Positions 23,105-33,699 of a DNA stretch of 64,000 bases are shown piece by piece. How positions within the stretch are numbered: the first letter of the stretch is position 1; each line of letters opens with the position of its first letter. A program made the translations under genes and the position numbers. Source of the stretch: Xenopus tropicalis (taxonomy: Eukaryota; Chordata; Amphibia; Anura; Pipidae); NCBI RefSeq assembly GCF_000004195.4, contig NC_030683.2:52961358-53025357 (forward strand), read 5' to 3'. Below the pieces are notes generated by a model. It had not been told where the DNA came from. It saw only the letters and a program-made list of their open reading frames with translations, and searched no databases.

Positions 23105-23503
23105 TTAAAGGAAAACTATACCCCCAAACAATGTAGGTCTCTATAAAAATATATTGCATAAACCAGTTCATGTGTAAAACCCTGCTTCATGTAAATAAAC
23201 ACATAATCACAGTGCACACAAACAAGCCAAGCCACACATACATGCTAGGCCACATCAGACAATTAATGGACAGAGTTCTGTCTTTTGCTTCAACATGTCT
23301 TCCTGTTACAGTTAGAGCTGCATTATTTCTGGACTTGTGATCTCTGAGTGAGCACACAGCCCATCACTAAATGGTGGATCAAAAGAAAGGATATAAATGC
23401 ACAATATTTACTCACCAGTTAGGCAAGATTCTTTAATAGGTCACAACAAAATGTAATCTATCTGTTGGTTAACTATTTATTGAGGGGTATAGTTGTCCTT
23501 CAA
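23105..23503. mobile_element. T2-type MITE
   Basis: The left end is TTAAAGGAAAACTATACCCC and the right end GGGGTATAGTTGTCCTTCAA, a terminal inverted repeat with TTAA on the left and a mutated TTCAA on the right. The interior (GTGCACACAAACAAGCCAAGCCACA ... CATGCTAGGCCACATCAG) recurs at 26545-26665. Confidence 0.7.
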
Positions 23504-24239
23504 CTATTTGACTGCTGGCAGAACATGTGTTTAAATTAATAGTTTTACTGCTGGAGTGCTTTGTAAATTGGTGAAAATGAATCCTTTGACCTATGTGAAA
23601 CAGGTTGTGGACAATATATGACAGGTTGTGGCTTTGTTGGGTTGGTGGTAGTGTTCTTGGGATACCCGGGCTAGTTTGGGGGTGTGATTGTGCTAGTTTC
23701 TATGCTGTGTGCAAGGTGAGCAAGAGACTAAATAGTCTAACCCTTTATATCTCCAGCTAAACCTGCGCCTGAGGTGGTGCATGCAAGTGGGCATGTTATG
23801 TCATAACTAGGGGTGGTCAGGAAGTATGTTACCCATCCACTCTCACAAATTAACCTATAAACCCCTGTAAAAAAAAAAAAAAAAACTATTAACCCTTTCA
23901 TTAATAAAACTTTTTATTATCCTGCCACTGCAGGTTTACACTCCCTAATCTGCCCCAGCAAAATGAACTCTTGCATTTCACATTAACTCTCTCCTTAGCA
24001 GTCTTATCTACTTACGAACTGGTTCAGTCTATACAAGCATACACAGAGTCGGAGAGTGCGCCTGGTGCTTACAGTTCCTTCAGCAGCTAAGTGACACAGG
24101 TGTGGGGACAGATCCTAGTGCCCTCGGTGCGAGGAAAAGGAATTATGGGAGCTCAGACATATTAGTAACGGAACGTTTTACCTTGTGTTTTAGAAAGTAA
24201 CGAATTAATCCGCGCAAATACTCACAGTATTGGCTTACT

Positions 24240-24360
24240 ATTTGAGCCAATAGGGTGAGGATATGAGCTGACCAATCAGACACTTCCTACATAGAATCAC
24301 ATGAGGTGTGACGGTTCAGTGCCTACTTTCGTTTGTACAGCAGTTAATTCATCCACAGCC
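24240..24360 (+). promoter_or_regulatory. tmem254: TMEM254 proximal promoter with two CCAAT boxes and an ETS-like site
   Basis: GAGCCAATAGG has its CCAAT at 24247-24251. A second CCAAT lies at 24272-24276 (GACCAATCAG), 25 bases further. CACTTCCTA at 24281-24289 is an ETS-core match. They lie 85-115 bases before the start codon with no obvious TATA box, as in housekeeping promoters bound by NF-Y and ETS factors. Motifs are seen; their activity is inferred. Confidence 0.5.
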
Positions 24361-24447
24361 ATGGCATCGAACGGCGGTTCTACCTATTTTCAGCGGGCAA
24401 GCCTGTTCTGGATGGTTGTCATTGCTCTGTCCATGGGATTCTTCGCG
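24361..24447 (+). CDS. tmem254: TMEM254 exon 1 (coding part)
   Basis: ATG in a good context (GCCATGG) begins 29 codons ending in GCG, followed by the donor GTAAGA. It encodes the N-terminus and most of the first membrane segment. The ORF cannot be followed past the donor without leaving the family sequence. Confidence 0.9.
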
Positions 24448-27400
24448 GTAAGATGAGAACAAAGCGATATTGAGGGTTGGGCGAATGATGAAGTTGAGCG
24501 CACGGAGCGGGTCCTGTTATTGACATGTCCGGGCTGTCAAGCTCAGCTGTTTTTGAATCTGTCAGACGTTATAATGTCGCAGTGCAATAGGCGCTCGGTG
24601 TTTGTAACCTTTTGGTGCACCTAAGAGCCCCCTGTATAATCGCACCGCACTGTGGGGAGAGTGTTGCTCTGGGTTATCATACAATGCTGCGCCAGTACTG
24701 CACATAAACGTACACATTTTGAAAAAACTAAGTTGGTGCAAATTGTGTTGCACCGCTTTGAGACTACATTTGAGTCTTTATACTGTATAGTTTTACTGTT
24801 AATCCAGCAGTTGAATGATATGCACATGCATAGACGTGCCCTGACATCTTGCTTTCTGTTATTTCAGTGGACAGTTTTCTGGCCTGCAACAGTTCCTTAT
24901 AAGATCTTGGGTCCGTTAGGATCCTTTGCAGCATACATGGTGAAAAACCACCCCACACTCCTGTATTATGGGTAAGTTAATGGAAAGGCTGTCCACATGT
25001 TTGTACACCATTTTATATACACGTTAATAGTAATGTTGATTTTTAGCTTCATTTGCAATATTCAGTAAATGCTGTTTAGGTCCAGGGGTGGATTATAATA
25101 GGGACAATAAAGGCAGCTGCCTAGGGCCCATTGCTCAAGGGGTACCAAAGAACCACCCTCACCTCTATTCTATAAATGGTACAGCAGCTGCACTGGGCTC
25201 TGGTATCATTTTGGGGCTTATTGCATTTCAAATGTTGGGATTTACAGGTACAAAGTAGCTCATTAGTGATCCAAGGTGCAGAGATTGAAAACGTCTGCTC
25301 TTTTACATACAGGCATATAGTGGGTAGTGTTTCTTCAGAGATGATTTAAAGGGGGGGGGGGTGTTAAGGGCATTGTAATATGTAATTTTTAAGTATGTTG
25401 AGAAAGTTCTAAAGGCTTGATAGGACAAAAAGAAAAACCACACACTTGACATGAATGAGTAACTACAGATATTTCCCTTATGTATGTAACTTTAGACTTT
25501 GCTCTCTACTGAAAACAAACTCATGTAGATCATCTCAGAATTTTTTACTCTCTTCTTTGTGTCACAGGCCTTTATGTTTTCTGTTGTAGTTCTAAATATG
25601 TTTTTTCCATCAATGTTTACTGAAACATTACCAGAACTGAGGTTATTCTTCTTTCTATATATGTGTGTGTATATAAATATGTTATATAGATGTCATATAA
25701 ATAAGCTATGTGCAGCAGTTTGATGGCAGCCATTCAGGGTCCTGTAGGGCCTTTCTGTAGCACATTGAATGTTATTTTCAATACAATATATTGGTACTTA
25801 TTTTTTTTATACATGGGAGTCAAATGTAATTTGTTGCTTCCTAATCACATTTGGGGTAAAAACCTTGGCTAAGCTGGCCACATACATACCAACGAAACAT
25901 TTTTGTATGTATATACTGGCTGGACATATATATCTATATTTTGAGCTGCCAGCCTGAACAAATTTCACAGTAGAAAGGTGGCCATACTATGTTTGGCCCT
26001 TAGTAGAGTTTATGTCTGTTTGGGGGATCATTGTATGTGTAGTGGATCATTGTATGTGTAGTCACCTTTACACAGAATGATATGGTTGTTTCTAAGAAAT
26101 ATTTATTTAGTGTTGCTTATATAAATAAATAATCATTAGTTGCACCTTTATAATGTAACATTTTGTGTTACCTGTCTATTTATTAATATGAGTGAAAGCT
26201 GCCTTTTTTTATCTGCTGCTATAAAATGGATCCAGTGCAAAAGTGTTCCAGTGCACAGATTTTCATGAAAAAAAAATGTTCTATTTATTCAAACAGGTTT
26301 TGGGGGGCATGGATAGTGCACCTTCTGGAAGCTGTATATAGTGCCTGGCTTTGCAGGTTGGTATATCTTCATATTTCTTATAATACAGCAAAATATATAT
26401 ATAAAATAAGCTCATCTGTTTCATCTAAATAAACCATTTTCATAGAAATACACCTTTTTAGTAGTATGTGCTATTGGGTACTCCTAAATAGAAAATTTGC
26501 CATTTTGAGAATTAAGGGCCAACTCCAGGGATCATAGGATTCATAGTGCACACAAACAAGCCAAGGCACACCAACATGCTAGGCCACATCAGCCAATGAT
26601 TGGACAGAGGTCTGTCTTTTTCTTTCACACTTCTTCCTGTTACAGTTACAGAACTGCTCCTTTAATGTAGAAATATAAATACACAACACAATGATAGGTG
26701 ATATTATTCCATTCTTATGCCACAGTCCTGTTATTCATTGGAACCCAGGTTCATATCATATAGGTACTTTTCTCTGTGTACCCTTCCTGCACATAATAGC
26801 ATAAAGGCTACAGAACCTGTTATTGGTATTTTCACGCAGCAGGGAAACAAATAATACAGACTTGGTTCATGTCAAATGCAGGAAAAATTTTTAATTTGCA
26901 GTGGAAAACAGTGGCTCTGGGGTCTCAAAAGCAGTTATGACCAATAGATCTCTGCTTCCGCGGTGACTAATCTTTCAGAAATGCCTTTCCATTGGCAACT
27001 AAGGGAATCTCCAGTGAAAAGGACAGTATGTTGCTCTGTAGTCGTGCAAAGTTTACTCAATCTTTATAACTTCAGTTTTCTTCTTCTCTCCCTATTAGAT
27101 AGACGTCTGATCTAGGCAACCATAGAAATAGTCATGGCTGTAGAGCAGGGGTCCCCAACCTTTCTTACTTGTGAGCCACAGTCAAATGTAAAAAGACTTG
27201 GAGAGCAACACAAGCATCATTAAAGTGCATGGAGGTGCCAAATAAGGGCTAAGATTGGCAGCCTCTATGCACACTATCAGCTTACAGGGGGCTTTATTTG
27301 GTAGTAATTCTTGTTTTTATTCAACCAAAACTTGCCCCCAAGTCAGGAATTCAGAAATAACTACCTGGTTTGGGGGCACTGAGAGCAACATCCAAGGGGT

Positions 27401-27808
27401 TGGTGAGCAACATGTTGCCCCCGAGCCACTGGTTGGGGACCACTGCTATAGAGCTAAGAATAACTCTAAACTATAGAAAAAAGATGTAAAAATAAAGCAT
27501 TCATTTATCTAATCCCCAATACCTTCTCTTTTTCTCTTATAGGTCCCTCTTTATACTCAAGCATATAAAATAAATATTCTGATAAAGATCATTTAAAGAG
27601 CAAGGGAAAAAGTAAATTGCATGCTGGTATCACTGTACATACTGGTTATAATTTTTTGTATGTATTCTTTTCCCTCTCTTCCAGATCTAAAGGAATTACA
27701 GAGACCAGTGTGCAAGCCCTTTGGGTCGTACAGACTTTTTTCTTTGGAATATCATCTCTCTCACTGCTTCTTGCATACAATCCTGGGTTAACAAAGAAAA
27801 TGAGATAG
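24361..27808 (+). CDS. tmem254: TMEM254, transmembrane protein 254 (four exons, complete)
   Basis: Spliced coding sequence: 24361-24447, 24868-24971, 26297-26356, 27685-27808, total 375 bases, 124 residues plus TAG. All introns are GT-AG and the phases agree (0, 2, 2). The protein is close in length to human TMEM254. It has the family features: a short Ser/Thr N-terminus, a first hydrophobic segment at about 13-34, the WPATVPYKILGPLG loop, a second hydrophobic stretch FAAYMV, a third segment FWGAWIVHLLEAVYSAWLC at 65-83, the conserved SKGIT loop at 85-89, and a last segment at about 92-114 followed by a basic end (KKMR). It is an integral membrane protein of unknown biochemical role (DUF4499-type). 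The AATAAA is at 27953-27958. No break seen. Confidence 0.92.
24868..24971 (+). CDS. tmem254: TMEM254 exon 2
   Basis: Preceded by TTTCTGTTATTTCAG and followed by GTAAGT. It enters in phase 0 and leaves in phase 2. It encodes WTVFWPATVPYKILGPLG and the second hydrophobic stretch. Confidence 0.92.
25083..25200. repeat. Dispersed repeat fragment in TMEM254 intron 2
   Basis: GGTGGATTATAATAGGGACAATAAAGGCAGCTGCCTAGGGCCC is of a type common in frog introns. Short and diverged. No other gene signal is seen in the intron. Confidence 0.3.
25870..26072. mobile_element. Old 'GCTGGCCATAC' MITE in TMEM254 intron 2
   Basis: AAGCTGGCCACATACATACC at the left and GTAGTCACCTTTAC at the right, with AAAGGTGGCCATAC inside. 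A fresher relative is at 52130-52375. A 20-base direct duplication (GGATCATTGTATGTGTAGT, twice) lies at 26025-26062. Confidence 0.45.
26297..26356 (+). CDS. tmem254: TMEM254 exon 3
   Basis: A 60-base exon after TTTATTCAAACAG and before GTTGGT. It completes the glycine codon of exon 2 and encodes FWGAWIVHLLEAVYSAWLC, the most conserved membrane segment. Confidence 0.9.
26525..26670. repeat. Partial T2-type MITE in TMEM254 intron 3
   Basis: GTGCACACAAACAAGCCAAGGCACA ... ATGCTAGGCCACATCAGCC ... CTCCTTTAAT matches the interior of 23105-23503. The termini are missing. Confidence 0.55.
27146..27445. mobile_element. hAT-type MITE with 8-bp target duplication, in TMEM254 intron 3
   Basis: The 300-bp element runs from CAGGGGTCCCCAACC to GGTTGGGGACCACTG. 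It is flanked by CTGTAGAG (27138-27145) and CTATAGAG (27446-27453), an 8-bp duplication with one mismatch, as expected for hAT. No transposase inside. Confidence 0.8.
27685..27808 (+). CDS. tmem254: TMEM254 exon 4 (terminal)
   Basis: Preceded by the pyrimidine tract CTTTTCCCTCTCTTCCAG. It encodes the SKGIT loop, the last membrane segment and the lysine/arginine-ended tail, then TAG. Confidence 0.92.
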
Positions 27809-27952
27809 AAATCTGAGCATAGCAAGGGGACATAATATTAAGCAGTACACCAAACTGAAAATTCCCTGTGCAGCAAGATGAATACTGTGGTTAGCAACTG
27901 ACCATGTGTTATGTGCCTTTCAATTTCCAATGTCCCCTATTCACACTACTGA

Positions 27953-27958
27953 AATAAA
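27953..27958 (+). promoter_or_regulatory. tmem254: Poly(A) signal of TMEM254
   Basis: AATAAA 145 bases after the stop codon, the first canonical hexamer downstream. Confidence 0.65.
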
Positions 27959-27999
27959 GCAAAAGATGAGCATATTGACTGAGATAGGTTTATTTTATT

Positions 28000-28800
28000 G
28001 TATGTGTTTTATCTGATGAAAATGGAAGTGTTCCTTAATAATCTGCCTAATATCCTGTTATTTCACATTTTATTATTTTAATGCTTAAGGCACAGTATGT
28101 TGTAAATACAGCTCTAAATTTACTTTAATAGCAAAAATGAAAAGTTAATTCTAGTGTCACTTAATGGAAAAAAGAAACTTTCTAGATATATTAATTGTAG
28201 TGAAGTTTTACTTGATTATTTCAGGAACAGTAGAGAAATTTCAAATTAATTATATTTATACAGTTTCTTATTTCTGTGACATAAAGCTTATGTTAAATGT
28301 TAGTTTTCATGATAGTTCCCCTAAAATTTTTTATAAATATGTTTGAAATAGTTATTCATCTACTGTGAATGAGCCCTTCCTTATCTAGCTGGAACTCTAC
28401 CTCCTTTTATAAAACTGAGCTTTCTTTCTCACATTCTTACTGGTGCAACAAAGGTTAAAGGAGTGTGTTGCACTTTTATTGTGGGTTAATGTGTGGTTTT
28501 TTAAGTGCACCCTTTTTTAGGTAGGACAAGCTAATTATTAATTATAGGTTAATTTGGGTAAGGGTTGTTTACTTTTAAATGTGAGCATGTGCTATTGGGT
28601 GTCATGGGTGTGTTCTTTGTTTTTCTAACAGAATGTATTAAGATCTCTTGCCTCAGAGCTTGAGACTTGCAGAGGCACGTTATACTTGCAATCTGTTTTT
28701 TATATTCCGAGGTTATAAATTCTTGTTTTGTACTATAATCTTGCTCACTTGTCCATTGTTTGAATAAGTGATCAACAATTGTGTACTGAATAAACGTTTT
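28000..28800. other. No gene seen
   Basis: AT-rich DNA downstream of TMEM254. No coding exon or element could be supported. Confidence 0.35.
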
Positions 28801-28814
28801 CTGCTGAGATGTCC

Positions 28815-29062
28815 AGTTTCTTTGTAACCTGATCATAAAGAGCAATCAAATTCATCTGACATGACCTGTCCTTCATGAAGCCATGCTAATTACTGCTAAT
28901 AATGTAATTCTCCATAGCATAGTTTTTGTATGTGACCCCTTAACAAGCCTAAAAATAACTTGCCCAGCACGGATGTCAAGCTTACTGGCCTATAATTGCC
29001 AGGCTGAGATTGTAATTCCTTTATAAATATAATGACGTCAGGTACCATACAAGATGAAAGCA
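28815..29062 (-). mobile_element. Old CR1-type LINE relic, antisense (RT region)
   Basis: Reads, reversed, like the NRSCQTNL part of CR1: CATCTGACATGACCTGTCCTTCATGAAGCCATGCTAA, and then ACTGGCCTATAATTGCC. Frames are lost. It ends where the Tc1-like element begins. Confidence 0.5.
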
Positions 29063-29066
29063 AGTA

Positions 29067-30639
29067 CAGGTCCTTCTCAAAAAATTAGCATATTGTGATA
29101 AAGTTCATTATTTTCTGTAATGTACTGATAAACATTAGACTTTCATATATTTTAGATTCATTACACACAACTGAAGTAGTTCAAGCCTTTTATTGTTTTA
29201 ATATTGATGATTGTGGCATACAGCTCATGAAAACCCAAAATTCCTATCTCAAAAAATTAGCATATCATGAAAAGGTTCTCTAAACGAGCTATTAACCTAA
29301 TCATCTGAATCAACCAATTAACTCTAAACACCTGCAAAAGATTCCTGAGGCCTGGTTCATTACTCAAAAATCATGGGTAAGACTGCCGACCTGACTGCTG
29401 TCCAGAAGGCCATCATTGACACCCTCAAGCAAGAGGGTAAGACACAGTAAGAAATTTCTGAACGAATAGGCTGTTCCCAGAGTGCTGTATCAAGGCACCT
29501 CTGTGGGAAGGAAAAAGTGTGGCAGAAAACGCTGTACGAGAAGAGGTGACCGGGCCCTGAGGAACATTGTGGAGAAGGACCGATTCCAGACCTTGAGGGA
29601 CCTGCGGAAGCAGTGGATTGAGTCTGGAGTAGAAACATCCGGAGCCACCGTGTACAGGCGTGTGCAGGAAATGGGCTACAGGTGCCGCATTCCCCAGGTC
29701 AAGCCACTTTTGAACCAGAAACAGCGGCAGAAGCGCCTGACCTGGGCTACAGAGAAGCAGCACTGGACTGTTGCTCAGTGGTCCAAAGTACTTTTTTCGG
29801 ATGAAAGCAAATTTTGCATGTCATTCAGAAATCAAGGTGCCAGAGTCTGGAGGAAGACTGGGGAGAGGGAAATGCCAAAATGCCTGCAGTCCAGTGTCAA
29901 GTACCCACAGTCAGTGATGGTCTGGGGTGCCATGTCAGCTGCTGGTGTTGGTCCACTGTGTTTTATCAAGGGCAGGGTCAATGCAGCTAGCTATCAGGAG
30001 ATTTTGGAGCACTTCATGCTTCCATCTGCTGAAAAGCTTTATGGAGATGAAGATTTCATTTTTCAGCACAACCTGGCACCTGCTCACAGTGCCAAAACCA
30101 CTGGAAAATGGTTTACTGACTATGGTATTACTGTGCTCAATTGGCCTGCCAACTCTCCTGACCTGAACCCCATAGAGAATCTGTGGGATATTGTGAAGAG
30201 AAAGTTGAGAGACGCAAGACCCAACACTCTGGATGAGCTTAAGGCTGCTATCGAAGCATCCTGGGCCTCCATAACACCTCAGCAGTGCCACAGGCTGATT
30301 GTCTCCATGCCACGCCGCATTGAAGCAGTCATTTCTGCAAAAGGATTCCCGACCAAGTATTGAGTGCATAACTGAACATAATTATTTGAAGGTTGATTTT
30401 TTTTGTATTAAAAACACTTTTCTTTTATTGGTCGGATGAAATATGCTAATTTTTTGAGATAGGAATTTTGGGTTTTCATGAGCTGTATGCCACAATCATC
30501 AATATTAAAACAATAAAAGGCTTGAACTACTTCAGTTGTGTGTAATGAATCTAAAATATATGAAAGTCTAATGTTTATCAGTACATTATAGAAAATAATG
30601 AACTTTATCACAATATGCTAATTTTTTGAGAAGGACCTG
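29067..30639 (+). mobile_element. Full-length Tc1-like DNA transposon with IR/DR ends
   Basis: 1,573 bp between CAGGTCCTTCTC and GAGAAGGACCTG, flanked by TA on both sides. The inverted repeats are about 200 bp (29067-29268 and 30439-30639). Each holds two direct copies of CTCAAAAAATTAGCATAT, one near the outer end and one near the inner end, the IR/DR arrangement of transposase binding sites known from Sleeping Beauty-like elements. One transposase relic lies between. It is inserted beside an old CR1 relic. Confidence 0.92.
29373..30363 (+). pseudogene. Tc1-like transposase, inactivated
   Basis: Begins MGKTADLTAVQKAIIDTLKQ at ATG 29373, but a TAA stops this frame at about 29448-29450. The helix-turn-helix text SQSAVSRHL follows in the same frame. 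The long frame 29482-30363 (RKKCGRKRCTRRGDRALRN onward) is shifted by one base. The DDE domain is otherwise long: VLFSDESKF holds the first Asp, FIFQHNLAPAHSAK has Asn where the second catalytic Asp of the family stands, and [15 protein letters not shown] carries the third acidic residue. A stop, a frameshift and a Asp-to-Asn change together mean no active enzyme. The remaining 293-codon frame shows that the decay is recent. Confidence 0.9.
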
Positions 30640-32500
30640 TATGAGAATATCAGAAACAGAGGCCACTGTAAAACTCCATATATAGGGCACTGTGTCTTTT
30701 CTGTAATGCATTCTGGGCAGGGGCTGGGATGCATGTGGAGGGCACTGTGGCTGTTCTGTAATACATATCAAATGCATTGGTATACATATGATGGGCTTCT
30801 GAAAGCACAAAGCCAAACCTGCTGAGTCAGCCGTCTAATACTTGCAGGGCACCCATAGCATGTGATAAGAGTGACGCACCCAAAGGAGCACAATTGTGGA
30901 GAAACCCTGTAACCCGCAGCATGACCAGCACCACAATTACATGTGTATAACATGAATAGCATTGCAGTTGTGATGATGCATTGTATGATTCTGGGTATCA
31001 CCTTCAGCTGTTGTTGGACCGCAACTCCCAGTAGCCTACTAGTCGTTTTACATTATAAAAACAAAGGAAGGGCTACAGGTTGGGCATCACATTTAAAATG
31101 CTTGGCCCGCACTTTATTACTCCCCACAGTGCTCCTGTAGTCCCCATGCAAGATGCCTTGTCATTGTGGATGTGAGGATAAATGAAATACTCCTTCATTG
31201 CATTAACAGGAACACATCCACCCCAAAAGGTTGTCACATAACCTGTACAGAGAGGGACCTGAAAACTAAGCCAGCATAGTCATTCCCTTATATCAAGCAT
31301 TATGTTGAGCCTGTTAGTGCGCACAGGATTTATTTACACAAAAAGCCAAATGGGAAGTTGGGCATTCCTAACAGCCAATGATCCAGAGGAAAGGCATCCA
31401 ACCATTTCATGGAAACACGCTACAGTATCTTTATAATTCAAAGAGAACGAAAATCTCCTGTATACAGCCCAAAAATAAGTGAGTGTGCCAAGAAAGGGTT
31501 ACATTTATTTTTTAAGTTTTTTTTATTTTGTTTATGCTAGGTGTTTGTTTATGCAAGTTCAAAATATATGGGACACTCCAGGTGGCAATCTGTGTAATTT
31601 AATATTGCACAGGTACAGGATTCTAATTTATGTATTGTGTCTACTTTCAGGAAAAGCCTAACCCTAAAGCCATCTCGGGGGTGGGGGTGCCGAGTTCTTA
31701 GACACAAGCAACCCACCTTTCCTTGTGATTCTGTAGCGGCATTCCTCTGTCATGAAAAATGCACTGGTGTGGGGTACCAAAATGCCATCTTTTTTTCAGC
31801 CCCAGCAATCTCTTTTGGCTACATTTAGCAATGCACGTGTACAGATTCGTGAAATCAGACTTAGAAGCTAAAAACCAGAAACACTACCCAATGGAACTTA
31901 AAAAGGACTATATTTACTACCTACTGCTTGTTTTGTATGTAAAACAGATCTGCTTCATCAGGTAAATGTGCATGTGTAGCGAACTGGCCCATTTAAGAGG
32001 CTGGTAACTAAAATGCTCTATCAAATAAAAACAGTACTCATAAACAGACATTAGATGGAGCTCTTACCCATCATATAATAACAATCCTCATAATTAGTCA
32101 CTAGCTCAAGCTTGTATCAGAAAACCCATGCTTGTGAGAGGTCTAGAACATGAAACAAGAACCAATGCTATTGAAAAAAATCTGCTTTAAATGTTTACAG
32201 CGCAACTGTACTTTCAGCATTAAATACTTGCCCCTCATAAACCGTTTGAAAGGCCATGTGAGGTGAGTGGACCAGCAACCTTAGTAGCAGTCCCAGCAAC
32301 TGCCCTGGGAACTAAACTTACTTTTAACCTCAGGTGTTTGGAAAAACTAAAGCTATAACGCAGTGATAACTAATGCAGGCCAGTAATAATATGTGAAGGA
32401 TGATTATGGAAACGTCTGTACTGCCCATTCTATGTGTGGGGTATGAATTAAATCCCCTACTACCACACCTGCTTAAATGATGTTTCTCTACTATATGAAA
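30640..32500. other. No gene seen
   Basis: Non-coding DNA with weak repeat fragments (for example GGACCGCAACTCCCAGTAGCC near 31018-31038). The 31637-31828 plus-strand frame has no recognisable domain or splice context. Confidence 0.35.
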
Positions 32501-32510
32501 CAGGGAATGC

Positions 32511-33067
32511 CCACACTGCACCTGGAGCAAAAAAAGGGAAAGTTGTGCTCAACCACTAAATTTTAAACCATTAGGCGGGGTGCAATGAGGTTGTGATTAC
32601 AAAATACATAGAAACAACAACAAGAGATCCTCTGCACTCACCCATTATCAATATATAGGACATTAAGACATTGGGTGCATTAAGCTACTAAGAAATGCCC
32701 TTCCCTTTAAGCAAAACAGGGATTGTTTGTCCATATATTGCAATATACTTCAAGCTGGCCAACTGCGTCAAAGTCATCCCTTCTGACCAGTTCCTACACT
32801 GACTTATGCGATTCATTAAGAATTCTACTGCTTCAATATACATTTAGCCAAGGGACTAAGTTTTACCTGCAACTTTCTTGCTTTCAAGGTTAAAACCCCC
32901 ATGTGGTTGCCCTTTTATTGGCTCCACTGGGATCACCTGACTGCAGCTGGGAAGGGTGGGAGCTACAACAAGGAGCTGGCCACTGCTCCTGTATAAGCTA
33001 TAGCAAAAAAAGGGAAAGTTGTGCTCAACCACTAAATTTTAAACCATTAGGTCCACTGCACCTGGAC
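32511..33067. repeat. Direct repeat pair, about 60 bp, 490 bp apart
   Basis: GCAAAAAAAGGGAAAGTTGTGCTCAACCACTAAATTTTAAACCATTAGG occurs at about 32527-32575 and again at about 33003-33052, nearly identical. CTGCACCTGGA lies before the first copy and after the second. It fits a short duplicated insert. No coding meaning. Confidence 0.75.
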
Positions 33068-33400
33068 CAATGGCCTTACCTTCCTTCTGCAGGGCATACT
33101 ACCTGGGGACTTCCTGTACAGTAGGGATGTTTGGCACTGCCTACAGAAGTATTGTATTCTGACACGTGTGAGCTTGTGCATCTGTGTGCTGTGGCAAGTG
33201 TACCAGTGTGAATGAAGACACACTACACTGAGGTACTGCACTGTTAGCACAAAAGGCCAAAGATCTCACAAGGAAGTAAATCTGAGTATCTTAGAGTTTC
33301 TTTGCAAACTTTTTTTTTGGAGTGCTTTCTTGAGTTCAATGTACAATACGCCATGGTGCTATAGAGGCCTATATTTTATTTCTGCCTTGGTCAGGCATGT

Positions 33401-33666
33401 AAATGGGATTTTTTTAGGAGCCTTAAGGAATTTGTTCCCAGAATCCCTTTGGTCTATTTGCATACGTATGAGGCGGTCTCCTCAACCCTTTTTCTACCTA
33501 AGCTGATCAGAAAACCCTGCACTACACTGATGAGCCCCAAGAAGGGCGAAATGGGTCTGTAGTTAGGAATCTGATCCTGAATTATCCTGGCTTCTGCTTT
33601 AAAACCCATGTAAATAGGATTTTTTTGGAGCCTTAAGGAATTTGTTCCCAGAATCCCTTTGGTCAG
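33401..33666. repeat. Direct repeat pair, about 50 bp, 212 bp apart
   Basis: ATTTTTTTxGGAGCCTTAAGGAATTTGTTCCCAGAATCCCTTTGGTC occurs at about 33409-33455 and 33620-33664. The copies differ by one or two bases. Confidence 0.75.
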
Positions 33667-33699
33667 GCAGTAATGCCTGGTTTCCTTTTACCAGATGTG

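Noticed and set aside
29360..30369. Minus-strand open frames across the Tc1-like element
   Set aside because: Shadows of the plus-strand transposase frame.
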